From contig NZ_FNZM01000018.1 in NCBI RefSeq assembly GCF_900109265.1, positions 83,021 to 147,020 of the forward strand: a stretch of DNA of 64,000 nt, written 5' to 3'. Below, one piece after another: positions 1 to 9,102 of this stretch (its first letter is position 1; the number at the start of each line of letters is the position of its first letter). The notes below the pieces were generated by a model. It was not told the DNA's origin and did not search any database. It saw nothing but the letters and a program-made list of their open reading frames with translations. The position numbers were made by a program, and so were the translations under genes. Source of the DNA: Paraburkholderia tropica. GTDB lineage: Bacteria > Pseudomonadota > Gammaproteobacteria > Burkholderiales > Burkholderiaceae.

Positions 1-2
1 AG

Positions 3-257
3 GTCTGCGCGCGCCTGAATCAGTATTTCGCGAGCCGCACGCGTGCGGGCGGCCGTCTGCTCGTCACCAACGTGCACGCCGACAACCCCGAGCGCCTGAG
101 CATGGAGCACGTGCTCGAGTGGTATCTGATCTACCGGAACGAAGCCCAGATGCGCGCCATCATGCCGGAGCACAGCCACGAGCCGCGCCTTTACACCGAC
201 CCGACCGGCGTGAACGTGTTCGCCGAAGTCGTGATCGGCTTGCCGCCCGCCGCCTGA
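3..257 (+). CDS. C-terminal end of a class I SAM-dependent methyltransferase (PhcB-like), cut by the window edge
   Basis: Only the last 84 codons are present; the frame is open to the left edge. The visible segment (VTNVHADNPERLSMEHVLEW, then YLIYRNEAQMRAIMP) looks to me like the C-terminus of the methyltransferases annotated as 3-hydroxypalmitate methyl ester synthases (PhcB) in Ralstonia relatives. The SAM-binding glycine motif would lie outside the window. The stop is one base before the start of the following sensor kinase, so the two are almost certainly co-translated. If the PhcB assignment is right, the enzyme makes a methylated fatty-acid-type signal sensed by the next gene product. 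The family call is from recognition of the C-terminus only, so a generic methyltransferase remains possible. Confidence 0.6.
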   Translation, partial: VCARLNQYFASRTRAGGRLLVTNVHADNPERLSMEHVLEWYLIYRNEAQMRAIMPEHSHEPRLYTDPTGVNVFAEVVIGLPPAA

Positions 258-258
258 C

Positions 259-1596
259 ATGACGTCCTCTCTGGTGGGGCTGCGATCGACCTATCGTGAA
301 GAGCTGCGCGACTACCGGCTGCTGTGCAGCAAGGCGGGCGGCCTGACGGTGATCGCGCTCGTGCTGATGGGCATGGCGCTGGACTACGTCGTGTATCCGG
401 ATCAGCAGAAGACCTTCGCGCTCGTGCGCATGGCGACCAGCGCGGCGATCGGCGTCGCCCTGCTCTCGCTCTACACGCAGACGGGGCGGCGGCACGTGCA
501 GATCATCACCTTCTGCTGGCTGCTGCTGCCGCAGGTCATGATTTCGTGGATGATCTACGCCACGCTCGGCGAAGGCTCGCTGTTCTACGCCGGACTCATG
601 CTGACCATCTTCGCGGTGGGCATCCTGTTTCCCTCGGGCGCGTGGCAGACGCTCGCGTTCGGGTTCGCCACGGTCACGCTCTATTTCATCGCCTGCGCCG
701 CGCATCCGGGCGGCATTCAGGACGCGAGCAAGTTCGAGTTCCAGCTCATCATCATTTTCTTCTGCGCGCTCGCCAGCTCCATCTACACGTACTTCAACGA
801 GAAGGGCCGCTTCCAGCTCTTTCGCCTCAAGGACGAAGTCGCGCACAAGAACGACCAGCTCGCGCGCACCAACGAGAATCTCGCGCAGATCAAGGGCCAG
901 TTGTTGCAGCAGGAGAAGATGGCCGCGATCGGCACCTTGTCGGCGGGGCTGCTTCACGAAGTCAACAACCCCGTGAACTTCTGCCTGATGGCGATCGAGA
1001 TCGCCATGGAGGAGCCGGAGGTCAAGCACAGCGCATCGCTGCAGGAATGCCTGACGGACGTGAAGCAGGGCATGCACCGCATCCAGCACATCGTCTCCGA
1101 TCTGAAGACCTTCGCGTACCGCAAGCCCGGCGCCGCGGCCGACGACGTGCCCTTCCTGTTCGAGAAGGCGCTCGATTCGTCGATCCGGCTCAGCGCGCAC
1201 GAACTGCGCGGCGTGACGCTCACGCGCGAGTTGCCCGCCGACACGCTCGTGCTCGGCGACGAAGCCGCCATCATCGGCGTGCTCATCAATCTCTTTTCCA
1301 ACGCGGCGCTGGCCATGCACAAGGCCGGCACCGCATCCCCGCAGATCCACGTGAGCGCGCACTGGCGCGAGGAGCGGCTGCACGTGAACGTGCGCGACAA
1401 CGGCCCGGGCATCGCCGCCGAGCATCTCGCACGCGTGTTCGAACCGTTCTTCACGACGCGCGAAGTCGGCCAGGGTCTCGGCCTTGGTCTGTCTATCAGC
1501 TATGCGGTGATCGAGCGCCACGGCGGCACGCTGTTCGCGGAGAGCCAGCTGGGCGAGTGGACCGCGTTCAATTTCGATTTGCCCCGTGTGGAGTGA
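259..1596 (+). CDS. Membrane sensor histidine kinase of the PhcS/CqsS/LqsS type
   Basis: 445 aa. The N-terminal 180 residues contain about six hydrophobic segments (roughly 28-45, 55-72, 80-100, 106-125, 130-148, 162-180) with almost no periplasmic loop. This is the architecture of quorum-sensing kinases that detect lipid-like signals in the membrane. A short coiled coil (190-220) leads to the H box with His233 (LLHEVNNP), followed by an N box near residue 345, a G1 box (DNGPGI) and a G2 box (GQGLGLGLS), so the catalytic domain is intact. No Shine-Dalgarno sequence is visible before the ATG; it follows the methyltransferase stop by one base, which suggests translational coupling. The context of methyltransferase, kinase and two receiver proteins matches phcB-phcS-type loci. 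The signal specificity is inferred. Confidence 0.85.
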   Translation: MTSSLVGLRSTYREELRDYRLLCSKAGGLTVIALVLMGMALDYVVYPDQQKTFALVRMATSAAIGVALLSLYTQTGRRHVQIITFCWLLLPQVMISWMIYATLGEGSLFYAGLMLTIFAVGILFPSGAWQTLAFGFATVTLYFIACAAHPGGIQDASKFEFQLIIIFFCALASSIYTYFNEKGRFQLFRLKDEVAHKNDQLARTNENLAQIKGQLLQQEKMAAIGTLSAGLLHEVNNPVNFCLMAIEIAMEEPEVKHSASLQECLTDVKQGMHRIQHIVSDLKTFAYRKPGAAADDVPFLFEKALDSSIRLSAHELRGVTLTRELPADTLVLGDEAAIIGVLINLFSNAALAMHKAGTASPQIHVSAHWREERLHVNVRDNGPGIAAEHLARVFEPFFTTREVGQGLGLGLSISYAVIERHGGTLFAESQLGEWTAFNFDLPRVE

Positions 1597-1603
1597 GGCC
1601 GAC

Positions 1604-2008
1604 ATGAGCGACACCCAGCAAGTCCGGCCAACCGTCGTCTATGTCGACGACGAAGAACTGGCCCGCAAATATTTCGCGCGCTCGGCGGGCAACGCCTACG
1701 AGGTGCTGCTCGCCGAAAGCGCCGACGAGGCTCTCGCGCTCCTGAGCCGCGAAGGCGCGCGCGTCTCGGTGCTCGTCACCGACTTCCGCATGCCGGGCCG
1801 TCACGGCGACGCGCTGCTGCGGCAGATTGCGCAGGCCTATCCGCAGATCGTGCGGATACTCGTGACCGCCTTTGCCGACAAGGACGCGCTGCTCGACGCG
1901 CTCGCGTCCGGCGACGTGTTCCGCATTCTCGAGAAGCCGCTCAGCGTGAGCATGGTCCGCGAGGTGCTGGCTGCCGCCACGGCGCGCCCGCCGTCGGCCC
2001 CCAATTAA
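1604..2008 (+). CDS. Single-domain response regulator
   Basis: 134 aa consisting of one CheY-like receiver: acidic pocket D15-D16-E17, phospho-acceptor Asp60 (VLVTDFRMPG), Thr88 and Lys111-Pro112 are all in place. There is no output domain. I chose the ATG at 1604 rather than the longer in-frame start at 1586 because a GGAG lies about 10 bases upstream and this start begins after the kinase stop codon. The protein probably relays phosphate from the kinase encoded just upstream to another partner. It resembles the receiver of the next protein, so the pair may have arisen by duplication. Confidence 0.85.
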   Translation: MSDTQQVRPTVVYVDDEELARKYFARSAGNAYEVLLAESADEALALLSREGARVSVLVTDFRMPGRHGDALLRQIAQAYPQIVRILVTAFADKDALLDALASGDVFRILEKPLSVSMVREVLAAATARPPSAPN

Positions 2009-2033
2009 AGAATCGAATGCACAGGAGTAACTC

Positions 2034-3095
2034 ATGAGCGACACGATGGCCAGCCCGATGACGCCAACGCCGACGCCGCCACCGCCGGCAATTCTGTTCG
2101 TCGACGACGAAGCGACCGCGGTCAAATATTTCGAGCGCGCGATCGGTGCGATCGCGCCGGTGGCGACGGCCGGCTCGGTGCAGGAAGGCAAGGCGCGGCT
2201 CGACGCGCACGCCGCCAGCCTCGCCGTGCTGGTCTCCGATCAGCGCATGCCGGGCGAACAGGGCAATGAATTGCTGCGCTATGCGCGCGAGCGTTATCCG
2301 CACATCGTGCGCATCCTGACGACGGCGTATTCGGAACTCGACCAGACCGTCGAGGCCGTCAATCAAGGGCAGATTCATCGCTACATCAAGAAGCCGTGGG
2401 ACATCGCCGCGCTGCGCATGGAGATGAAACAGGCGCTCGAACTCGCGGGGCTGCGCAAGGAGCGCGACCAGCTCGTGCGCGAAAAGCTCGGCGTGATGCA
2501 GACGCAGACTGTGGCCACGCGGCTCGGCATCGTGCAGACGCTGTGCGCGAGCCTGATCGGCCCGGGGCGCTTTCAGCCGGTGGAAACCTATCTGGCAGGC
2601 GCCGATCTCGCGGGCACGCACAACGTGGAGCCGGATTGGCAGCGCATGGATTACGCCGATCTCGTGCGCGCCGAAAGCGAGGACAGCGGCCGCTTCGGTC
2701 ACGCGGTCGCCACGCGCCTCGCGGCGCTGCGCGCGCAACACGCTCAACATCCGGGACGCGGCGCGGCCGACGCGCTGACGGTGTTCGCCGACGCACTCGG
2801 CGACGCCGTGCGCGGCAGCGGCGACGCGCTGGTCTGGACCGCGCCGCAGACGTTGAGCGAGTTTCTTACGCGACCGGTTGGGCAGGCTGTCTCGGCGGGC
2901 CATGCTGCATGGCTCGCCTGCCTGCTGTGGCTCGAGGAAGCGGGCGGCGCGCTGCAGTTCGGCCGCGACGCGGACACGATTCTCTGCCGCGCCGCCGCGC
3001 GCAACGAAGGTTTTGCCGCCGATCGCCTGGCGGTGTGGATCGAGCGGTTTTCGGAACGCGCCTTCGAGCAGATGAGGGAAACGGCGCGGGTTTAA
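2034..3095 (+). CDS. Response regulator with an uncharacterised C-terminal output domain (PhcR/PhcQ-like position)
   Basis: 353 aa. A proline/threonine-rich N-terminus (residues 8-18) precedes a receiver with Asp24-Asp25-Glu26, phospho-acceptor Asp69 (VLVSDQRMPG) and Lys120-Pro121. Residues about 135-160 look like a linking coiled coil (LRKERDQLVREKLGVMQTQT). The remaining 190 residues are helical-looking and match no DNA-binding, GGDEF or kinase motif that I can recognise. A good ribosome site (AGGAG) precedes the ATG. It is the last gene of the putative quorum-sensing operon. Receiver-plus-unknown proteins occupy this position in PhcBS-type loci; the output mechanism is not evident from the sequence. 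Confidence 0.8.
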   Translation: MSDTMASPMTPTPTPPPPAILFVDDEATAVKYFERAIGAIAPVATAGSVQEGKARLDAHAASLAVLVSDQRMPGEQGNELLRYARERYPHIVRILTTAYSELDQTVEAVNQGQIHRYIKKPWDIAALRMEMKQALELAGLRKERDQLVREKLGVMQTQTVATRLGIVQTLCASLIGPGRFQPVETYLAGADLAGTHNVEPDWQRMDYADLVRAESEDSGRFGHAVATRLAALRAQHAQHPGRGAADALTVFADALGDAVRGSGDALVWTAPQTLSEFLTRPVGQAVSAGHAAWLACLLWLEEAGGALQFGRDADTILCRAAARNEGFAADRLAVWIERFSERAFEQMRETARV

Positions 3096-3591
3096 GCGCA
3101 TGTCGAGCATGGCGAGCACGCGCTGCAATGGCGCTGTGCTTGCCTTCATCGCCCCTCGTTTGATTTCCCCGACCGATACCCGGTTTTTTTAAAAACCCTC
3201 ATTTTTCGCCGATATTCGCCGAATTAACCGCGAGGTAAATCGGTAACAATTCCTCTCTCAGAAAATCGCGCAAACGTTTAACCAGCGGATTTTCATCCGC
3301 GATTTCCTTCTGCCTTACCTCGCCCCCATCAAATCCCGCTCACGCCCGCCACACCAGGCTCAGAGCGACTCATCCGCCAAAATCATCCCGCCCCTTTTTA
3401 AAGTAACGCGCGCAAACCTTTGCGTAAGATTACGAAATGAAAACCGCAGTATTTCGACTAAGTTAATACTTAATTTCTGATTCTTAACGCCGATAAACCC
3501 GCTGGCGGATCGGAGACCAGTTCCGCCTCGCTTCGGTCGTTTTCGTCACGCCCGGAACGAGCGCAATGGAAAAAGACGGGGAAATCGAACA
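3096..3591 (+). other. 496-bp intergenic region upstream of the autotransporter gene
   Basis: This stretch is clearly more AT-rich than its neighbours. I see no convincing gene. It contains a short hairpin (GCGGAT-TTTC-ATCCGC, 3285-3300) without a T tract, a T/A-rich block near 3183-3200, and a run of TTAATACTTAATTTCTGATT near 3463. That last run is the most promoter-like part but has no clear -35/-10 pair. The length and AT content suggest a long regulated leader for the autotransporter. Confidence 0.5.
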
Positions 3592-6500
3592 ATGAATCAG
3601 GCATACAACGTAGTCTGGAATGCGAGCCAGGGGACGTGGCAAGCGGTATCGGAACTCGCAAAACGACAGGGGCCGCGCTCCGTGTCGGTCGGCACGACGA
3701 CGCGTGCGGCAGCCAGCGTGTGGCGTCCGGCGCTCAGCGCGCTGTCGCTCGCGGTCTCGGCGCTGACCATCATGACGCCGACTGGCGCGTACGCGGTCAC
3801 GCCCGTGGGCGAGACCTATACCACGGGCGACGCGACGGTCGACTCGAACACGACGGTAAGCGGCACCTCCACCGGCATCGAAACCAACGGCAGCATTGGC
3901 GCGCTCACCAACAACGGCACGATCACCGGCGCGTTGTACGCGATCAAAAACGATGCGGGCAGCTCGATCGCCTCGCTCGTCAACGCCGGTACGCTCTCGG
4001 GCAACTATGGGGTGTACAGCTCCGGCACCATCGGCGCGATCGACAATCAGTCGATCATCACCGCCAACAACAACTCGGGCATTTACAACGTGCTCGGCTC
4101 GATCACCACGATCGAGAACGATGCCGGCGCGCAGATCAACGCGCATAACACCGGCATCCGCAATACCGGCACGATCGATACGATCACCAACGCCGGCACG
4201 ATTATCGGCACGACCTTCGCCGCCATCGACAACACCCCCGGCACCATCGGCTGGATCAACAACACGGGGCTGATGGAAGGCGCGCTGTACGGCATCTACA
4301 ATGGCACGGTCACGAGCACGATCGGCACCATCGAGAACAACGGCACCATTGCCGGCACGACCACCGGCGTCAACACCATCTACGGCATCTACAATGCCGG
4401 CTCGATCGGCACCATCGAGAACAACGGCACGGTCTCCGGCTATTCGGCAATCGGCAATCTGAGCGGCGCCACGATCGATTCGATCACCAACACCGCGCTG
4501 ATCAGCGGCAGCGAGTACGGCGTCAACAACCTCGGCACGATCGGCACGATCACCAATAGCGGCACGATCTCCGGCAGCGTCGCCGTCATCAACGGCACCG
4601 GCGCCACGCTCGACTCGATCAGCAATACGGCGCTGATCAGCGGCACCACATTCGGCGTCGACAATCAAGGCACGCTCGACACGCTCGATAACGACGGCAC
4701 GATCTCCGCCGGCCTATACGGCGTCTACAACATCGGCACCATCGGCTCGCTCGACAACGCCGGCACGATCTCCGGCACCAGCAGCGGCATCGACAACATG
4801 CCGAACGGCTCGATCACGGCGCTGGTGAACAGCGGCACGATCACGGGCACCAACAACGCCCTCATCAACTACGGCACGATTGGCTCGATCGACAATACGG
4901 GCCTCGTGAGCGCGCCCGCCGCCTTCTACAACGACGGCACGATCGGCACGCTCTCCAACAGCGGCACGATCACGGGCAGCATCTACGCGATCTCGAACGC
5001 CGCCTCGATCGGTTCGATCGTGAACTCGGGCGTCATCGCCGGCAACATCAACAACGGGTCGAGCACCGCGCTCACGATCAGCGGCGGCGCCGGCACGATC
5101 TTCGGCACGCTGACGGGCTACAACGGCGCGGCCGGCACGATCACGAGCACCGCGTCGGATCTCGTGTTCGACTCGGGCAACCTGCTGCTCAACGACACGG
5201 TCAACGTCGGCACCAACACGGTGTACAACAACAGCGCGACGCTCGAAGTCGACAGCGTCACGACCATCACCGGCAACTACTCGCAAGGTCAGGCGGCCAC
5301 GCTGCTGATCGGCGTGACGAGCGGCGCGACCGCCACCGGCAGCCTCACCGACACCGGCTATGGCCGTCTCGTCGTCTCGGGCAACGCCACCATCGCCTCG
5401 GGTTCGTCGGTCGAGCTCAAGAGCACGACGGGCGGCTATAGCTTCGTCGCGGGCCAGCGCTTCGTGGTGGTCGACGCCACCGGCACCGGCACCTATAACG
5501 AAGGCACGCTGACCTACTCGATCGCGGGCGTCACCGCCACGCTGACCGGCACCTCGGTGACCACCACCAACGGCCACACCGACCTCGTCGTGACGGTCGA
5601 CAGCGTGGGCACTACCACGTCGAGCGGCGACGGTTCGTCAAGCGGCAGCGGTTCATCGAGCGGCAGCGGTTCATCGAGCGGCAGCGGCTCGTCCAGCACG
5701 TCGACCACCGACTACACCAAGGTCGCGACGCAGCCCAACGCCTCGCACGCAATCTCGGGCCTGCTCGGCTATACCGGCGTGAGCAACGCCGCGCTGCTGA
5801 ATCTGTACGACGCGACGCTCGCTTCGCTCGCCTCGGGTTCGAGCGGCGCGGCCAATCAGATCGGCAAGCAGCTCGGACCGCTGCAGACGCAGTACGCGGG
5901 TTCGGCAGCCACGCTCGACGCGGTCGGCGTGGTGGGCGCGCACATCGACGCGCTGCGTATCGCGCACTCGTCGGGCGCCACCGGCCTTTCGACCGGCGAC
6001 AGCCCCACGCACTGGACCGCCTGGGGCCAGGCATTCGGCGGCCACGCGAGCCAGGGCGAGCGCGACAACACCGACGGCTACAGCGCGAACTACGGCGGCC
6101 TGCTGCTCGGCGCCGACCGCAACTTCGGCGACAACTGGCGCGTGGGCGGCGCGTTCGACTACTCGCACACGGCGATCAACTTCACCGGCAGCGAGTCGGG
6201 CGACAGCGCCGATGTCAACGCCTACGGCCTGATCGGCTATGCGAGCTACACCGGTTCGCCGTGGTACGTGAACCTTTCCGGCGCGGCCACGCTCCAGCAC
6301 TTCGACACCACGCGCGCCGTGACGATGACGGGCTACAGCGGCGTCGCCAACGGCAGCTTCAGCGGCCAGCAGTACGTGGCGCGCGCGGAAACCGGCTGGC
6401 CGCTCGCGGTCGCTGGCATGACGCTCACGCCGCTCGCGAGCCTCACGTACAGCTACCTGAACGAAGCGGGCTACACTGAAACAGGCGGCAACGGTGCGGC

Positions 6501-6852
6501 GCTGACGATCGGCGGCGAGCATTCGAGCTCCGTGCGCAGCGCGCTGGGCGCGAAGCTCGAGAAGTCGTTCGGCACGTCGTACGGCGAACTCGTGCCCGAA
6601 CTGCGCGTGCAGTGGGTTCACGACTACAATCGCACGCGTCAGACGACCAGCGCGAGCTTCGCCGCCGACCCGACGGGCGCCACCGCGTTCACGACGCTCG
6701 CCGCCACGCCGCTGTCGAATCTCGCCGATGTGTCGATCGGCGTGACCCTCGTGCGCGCGAACAACATGAGCGTGTCGGCGCGTTACGAGTTGCAGGCGGG
6801 TTCCGGGTTCGTGTCGAACACCGGCATCCTGCGTCTGCAACAGCGTTTCTGA
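3592..6852 (+). CDS. Type V secreted autotransporter with repetitive beta-helix passenger
   Basis: 1086 aa. The N-terminus (MNQAYNVVWNASQGTWQAVS) is an extended signal peptide region typical of very large autotransporters. A hydrophobic core follows, with probable cleavage after GAYA (residue 68). Residues about 75-510 consist of many copies of a roughly 20-residue pattern, IGTI-x-N-x-GTISG-x, with Asn/Gly/Thr ladders expected of a right-handed beta-helix. Residues 510-675 are a less repetitive beta segment, then a Ser/Gly linker (about 678-702). The C-terminal barrel runs from about His807 to the terminal phenylalanine (LRLQQRF), the usual BAM recognition end. A GGGGA-like ribosome site precedes the ATG. 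It is probably a surface adhesin. The next genes encode a sulfotransferase and a glycosyltransferase that could modify it (inference). Confidence 0.9.
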   Translation: MNQAYNVVWNASQGTWQAVSELAKRQGPRSVSVGTTTRAAASVWRPALSALSLAVSALTIMTPTGAYAVTPVGETYTTGDATVDSNTTVSGTSTGIETNGSIGALTNNGTITGALYAIKNDAGSSIASLVNAGTLSGNYGVYSSGTIGAIDNQSIITANNNSGIYNVLGSITTIENDAGAQINAHNTGIRNTGTIDTITNAGTIIGTTFAAIDNTPGTIGWINNTGLMEGALYGIYNGTVTSTIGTIENNGTIAGTTTGVNTIYGIYNAGSIGTIENNGTVSGYSAIGNLSGATIDSITNTALISGSEYGVNNLGTIGTITNSGTISGSVAVINGTGATLDSISNTALISGTTFGVDNQGTLDTLDNDGTISAGLYGVYNIGTIGSLDNAGTISGTSSGIDNMPNGSITALVNSGTITGTNNALINYGTIGSIDNTGLVSAPAAFYNDGTIGTLSNSGTITGSIYAISNAASIGSIVNSGVIAGNINNGSSTALTISGGAGTIFGTLTGYNGAAGTITSTASDLVFDSGNLLLNDTVNVGTNTVYNNSATLEVDSVTTITGNYSQGQAATLLIGVTSGATATGSLTDTGYGRLVVSGNATIASGSSVELKSTTGGYSFVAGQRFVVVDATGTGTYNEGTLTYSIAGVTATLTGTSVTTTNGHTDLVVTVDSVGTTTSSGDGSSSGSGSSSGSGSSSGSGSSSTSTTDYTKVATQPNASHAISGLLGYTGVSNAALLNLYDATLASLASGSSGAANQIGKQLGPLQTQYAGSAATLDAVGVVGAHIDALRIAHSSGATGLSTGDSPTHWTAWGQAFGGHASQGERDNTDGYSANYGGLLLGADRNFGDNWRVGGAFDYSHTAINFTGSESGDSADVNAYGLIGYASYTGSPWYVNLSGAATLQHFDTTRAVTMTGYSGVANGSFSGQQYVARAETGWPLAVAGMTLTPLASLTYSYLNEAGYTETGGNGAALTIGGEHSSSVRSALGAKLEKSFGTSYGELVPELRVQWVHDYNRTRQTTSASFAADPTGATAFTTLAATPLSNLADVSIGVTLVRANNMSVSARYELQAGSGFVSNTGILRLQQRF
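5632..5697 (+). repeat. In-frame 18-bp tandem repeat coding a Ser/Gly linker
   Basis: Three copies of an 18-bp unit encoding GSSSGS (5632-5649, 5650-5667, 5668-5685) are followed by a partial fourth. They form the flexible hinge between passenger and beta-barrel of the autotransporter. Copy number could change without breaking the frame. Confidence 0.85.
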
Positions 6853-6892
6853 TGTCGCCTCATGAGCTTCTGATGTAACGGAAGCCGCACGG

Positions 6893-6932
6893 TCCGCCTG
6901 CCGCGCCGCCCACACGGGGCGCGGCAGGCGGA
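6893..6932 (+). terminator. Strong GC-rich hairpin after the autotransporter gene
   Basis: A perfect 15-bp inverted repeat (TCCGCCTGCCGCGCC at 6893-6907 and its complement at 6918-6932) encloses a 10-base loop. It lies 40 bp past the autotransporter stop. No U tract follows, so it may stabilise or terminate the mRNA rather than act as a classical intrinsic terminator. Confidence 0.5.
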
Positions 6933-6978
6933 GCGCAAGTTTCAACCCGGCCCGCTGGGCCACGAATTCGAACACCGC

Positions 6979-9102
6979 ATGCCGGATTCCAACGCTTCTC
7001 CGACCCTGACTTTCGCCGAAGCGCTCACGCGCGCCTACGCCCACTGGAACGCGGGGCAAGCCGCTCAGGCCGAACAGCTCTGCCAGCGCGTGCTGGCCGT
7101 GTCGCCGGGGCAATCCGATGCGTTGCATCTGCTGAGCCTCATGGCGCACGCCTACGGCAATCTCGACCTCGCGATCGAACATCTGCAAGGCGCCTGCCGC
7201 GCGCCGCAGGCGAACGCGGTCTGCCACGCGAATCTCGCGGAAATGTACCGCCAGCGCGGCCGGCTCGTCGAAGCCGAAGCAGCCGCGCGCCGCGCCGTCG
7301 CGCTCGACGGCGAACTGGTCGCGGCCTGGAACAATCTCGGCATCGTGTTGCAGGAAACGGGCCAGTTCGACGAGAGCCGGCGCTGTCTCGAGCGCGTGGT
7401 CGCGCTCCAGCCCGACTCGGCCGACGCCCACAACAATCTCGGCAACACCTGGCGCAGGCTGGCCCGCTTCGATCTCGCCGAAGCCTGCTACCGCGAAGCG
7501 CTCGTCTGCAAGCCGTCGTTCGCGTCGGCACACAGCAATCTCGCGTTCCTGCTCTCGACCCAGGGACGTCTCGACGAGGCGGCCAGCGAAGCCCGTCTCG
7601 CGATCGATCTCGACCCGCGTCTGATCGACGCCTACCTCAATCTCGCCGATGTCGAAAGCGCGCGCCTCGACGCCGCCGCCGCGCTGCGCGCGCTCGACAT
7701 GCTGGCCGCGTTCGCGCCGCGCCATCCGGGCGCGCTAATCGCGCGCGCCAAGGTGCTGCGCCAGTTCGAGCGGCACGACGAAGCGCTCGTGGTCGCGCGC
7801 GAGGCGCTGGCGCTGGCGCCGCAACACGCGGACGCGCATTACACGCTCGCGCTCGTGCTGCAGTCGCTCGGCCAGACCGCGCCCGCGCTCGACGCCTACG
7901 CACGCGCGGCGGCGCTGCCCGGCGCGCAGCGCGAACAGGCGCTGCTCGGCCGCGCCGCGCTGCTGAACGAAGCGGGCCGCACCGACGACGCACTCGCGGC
8001 CTGGGAGCAGACGCTCGCCGCGTTTCCCGACTCGGTGCATGCGCGCGCAAGCCGCATGGAGGCGCGCCGCACCACCCGCGCCGACGACCCGGACATCGCC
8101 CGGCTCGAAGCCTTCATCGCCGACGGCGCGCAACGCGCGCGCCCCGAGCGGATCCTCGCGCGTTTCGCACTCGGCAAAGCCTGGCTCGAACTCGGCGAAA
8201 ACGCGCGCGCCTTCGCGCATTTCGACGCGGGCAACCGCCTCAAGCGCGCGAGCCTCGTCTACGATCCGGCGGCCACCCATGCGTGGATGACGCGGATCGG
8301 CGAAGCCTGCGCCAATGCGCGCTTCGATGGCACGCACTCGCCCGTGTCGGAACTGCCCGTCTTCGTGATCGGCATGCCGCGCTCCGGCACCACGCTGATC
8401 GAGCAGATTCTGTCCTCGCATCCGCAGGTCGCGGGTGCGGGCGAACTGTCCGCGCTGCGGCGCGCCGTCGAAGCGCGCGGTGCCTGGCCCGCGAGCGCCG
8501 CCATACTCGACGCCGCGCAGCTCGCGCGCATCGGCAACGACTATCTGGCGCGCATCGAACCGCTCGTGCAAGCCGGTTCGGCCCACGCAGCCATCACGCG
8601 CCTCGTCGACAAGATGCCCGCGAACTTTTTCTACGCCGCGCTCATTCCGCACATCCTGCCGCGCGCACGCATCGTGCACGTGCGGCGCGATCCCGTCGAC
8701 ACCTGCCTGTCGTGCTACACGCAACTGTTCGCGGGCGATCAGCGTTTCGCCTACGATCAGGGCGAACTCGGCGCGTTCTACGGCGACTACGCGCGCCTCA
8801 TGGCGCAGTGGCGCGAAACGCTGCCCGCCGACCACTTTATCGAAGTCGATTACGAAGACGTGATCGACGATCTCGAAGCTCAGGCTCGCCGCCTGATCGA
8901 CTTCCTCGGTCTGGCGTGGGACGACGCCTGCCTCGACTTCCACGCGAATCCGCGCGTGGTACGCACCGCGAGCGTCAACCAGGTGCGCCGGCCGCTCTAC
9001 GCCACGTCGAAAGGCCGCGGGCGCGCTTACGCCGCGCATCTGCAACCCCTGCTTGCCGCGCTGGCCGCCGCGGGCGTCACGACGCACGGAGACGCAGCAT
9101 GA
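6979..9102 (+). CDS. TPR-repeat sulfotransferase
   Basis: 707 aa. The first ~420 residues are tandem tetratricopeptide repeats (for example WNNLGIVLQETGQFDESRRC, with the usual A/G/Y/P spacing). The C-terminal third is a PAPS-dependent sulfotransferase: the 5'-phosphosulfate loop is GMPRSGTT (residues 465-472) and the 3'-phosphate motif is VHVRRDPVDTCLSCY around Arg569. It should transfer sulfate from PAPS to a hydroxyl on a protein or glycan in the cytoplasm, with the TPR part presenting the substrate. It overlaps the next gene by ATGA, so the two are coupled. Its place directly after an autotransporter suggests, but does not prove, that the autotransporter or its glycan is the substrate. 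Confidence 0.88.
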   Translation: MPDSNASPTLTFAEALTRAYAHWNAGQAAQAEQLCQRVLAVSPGQSDALHLLSLMAHAYGNLDLAIEHLQGACRAPQANAVCHANLAEMYRQRGRLVEAEAAARRAVALDGELVAAWNNLGIVLQETGQFDESRRCLERVVALQPDSADAHNNLGNTWRRLARFDLAEACYREALVCKPSFASAHSNLAFLLSTQGRLDEAASEARLAIDLDPRLIDAYLNLADVESARLDAAAALRALDMLAAFAPRHPGALIARAKVLRQFERHDEALVVAREALALAPQHADAHYTLALVLQSLGQTAPALDAYARAAALPGAQREQALLGRAALLNEAGRTDDALAAWEQTLAAFPDSVHARASRMEARRTTRADDPDIARLEAFIADGAQRARPERILARFALGKAWLELGENARAFAHFDAGNRLKRASLVYDPAATHAWMTRIGEACANARFDGTHSPVSELPVFVIGMPRSGTTLIEQILSSHPQVAGAGELSALRRAVEARGAWPASAAILDAAQLARIGNDYLARIEPLVQAGSAHAAITRLVDKMPANFFYAALIPHILPRARIVHVRRDPVDTCLSCYTQLFAGDQRFAYDQGELGAFYGDYARLMAQWRETLPADHFIEVDYEDVIDDLEAQARRLIDFLGLAWDDACLDFHANPRVVRTASVNQVRRPLYATSKGRGRAYAAHLQPLLAALAAAGVTTHGDAA

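Noticed and set aside
5632..5697. Possible repeat array or mobile-element scar in the autotransporter gene
   Set aside because: The repeat is in frame and encodes a hinge linker; there are no flanking inverted repeats or target duplications.
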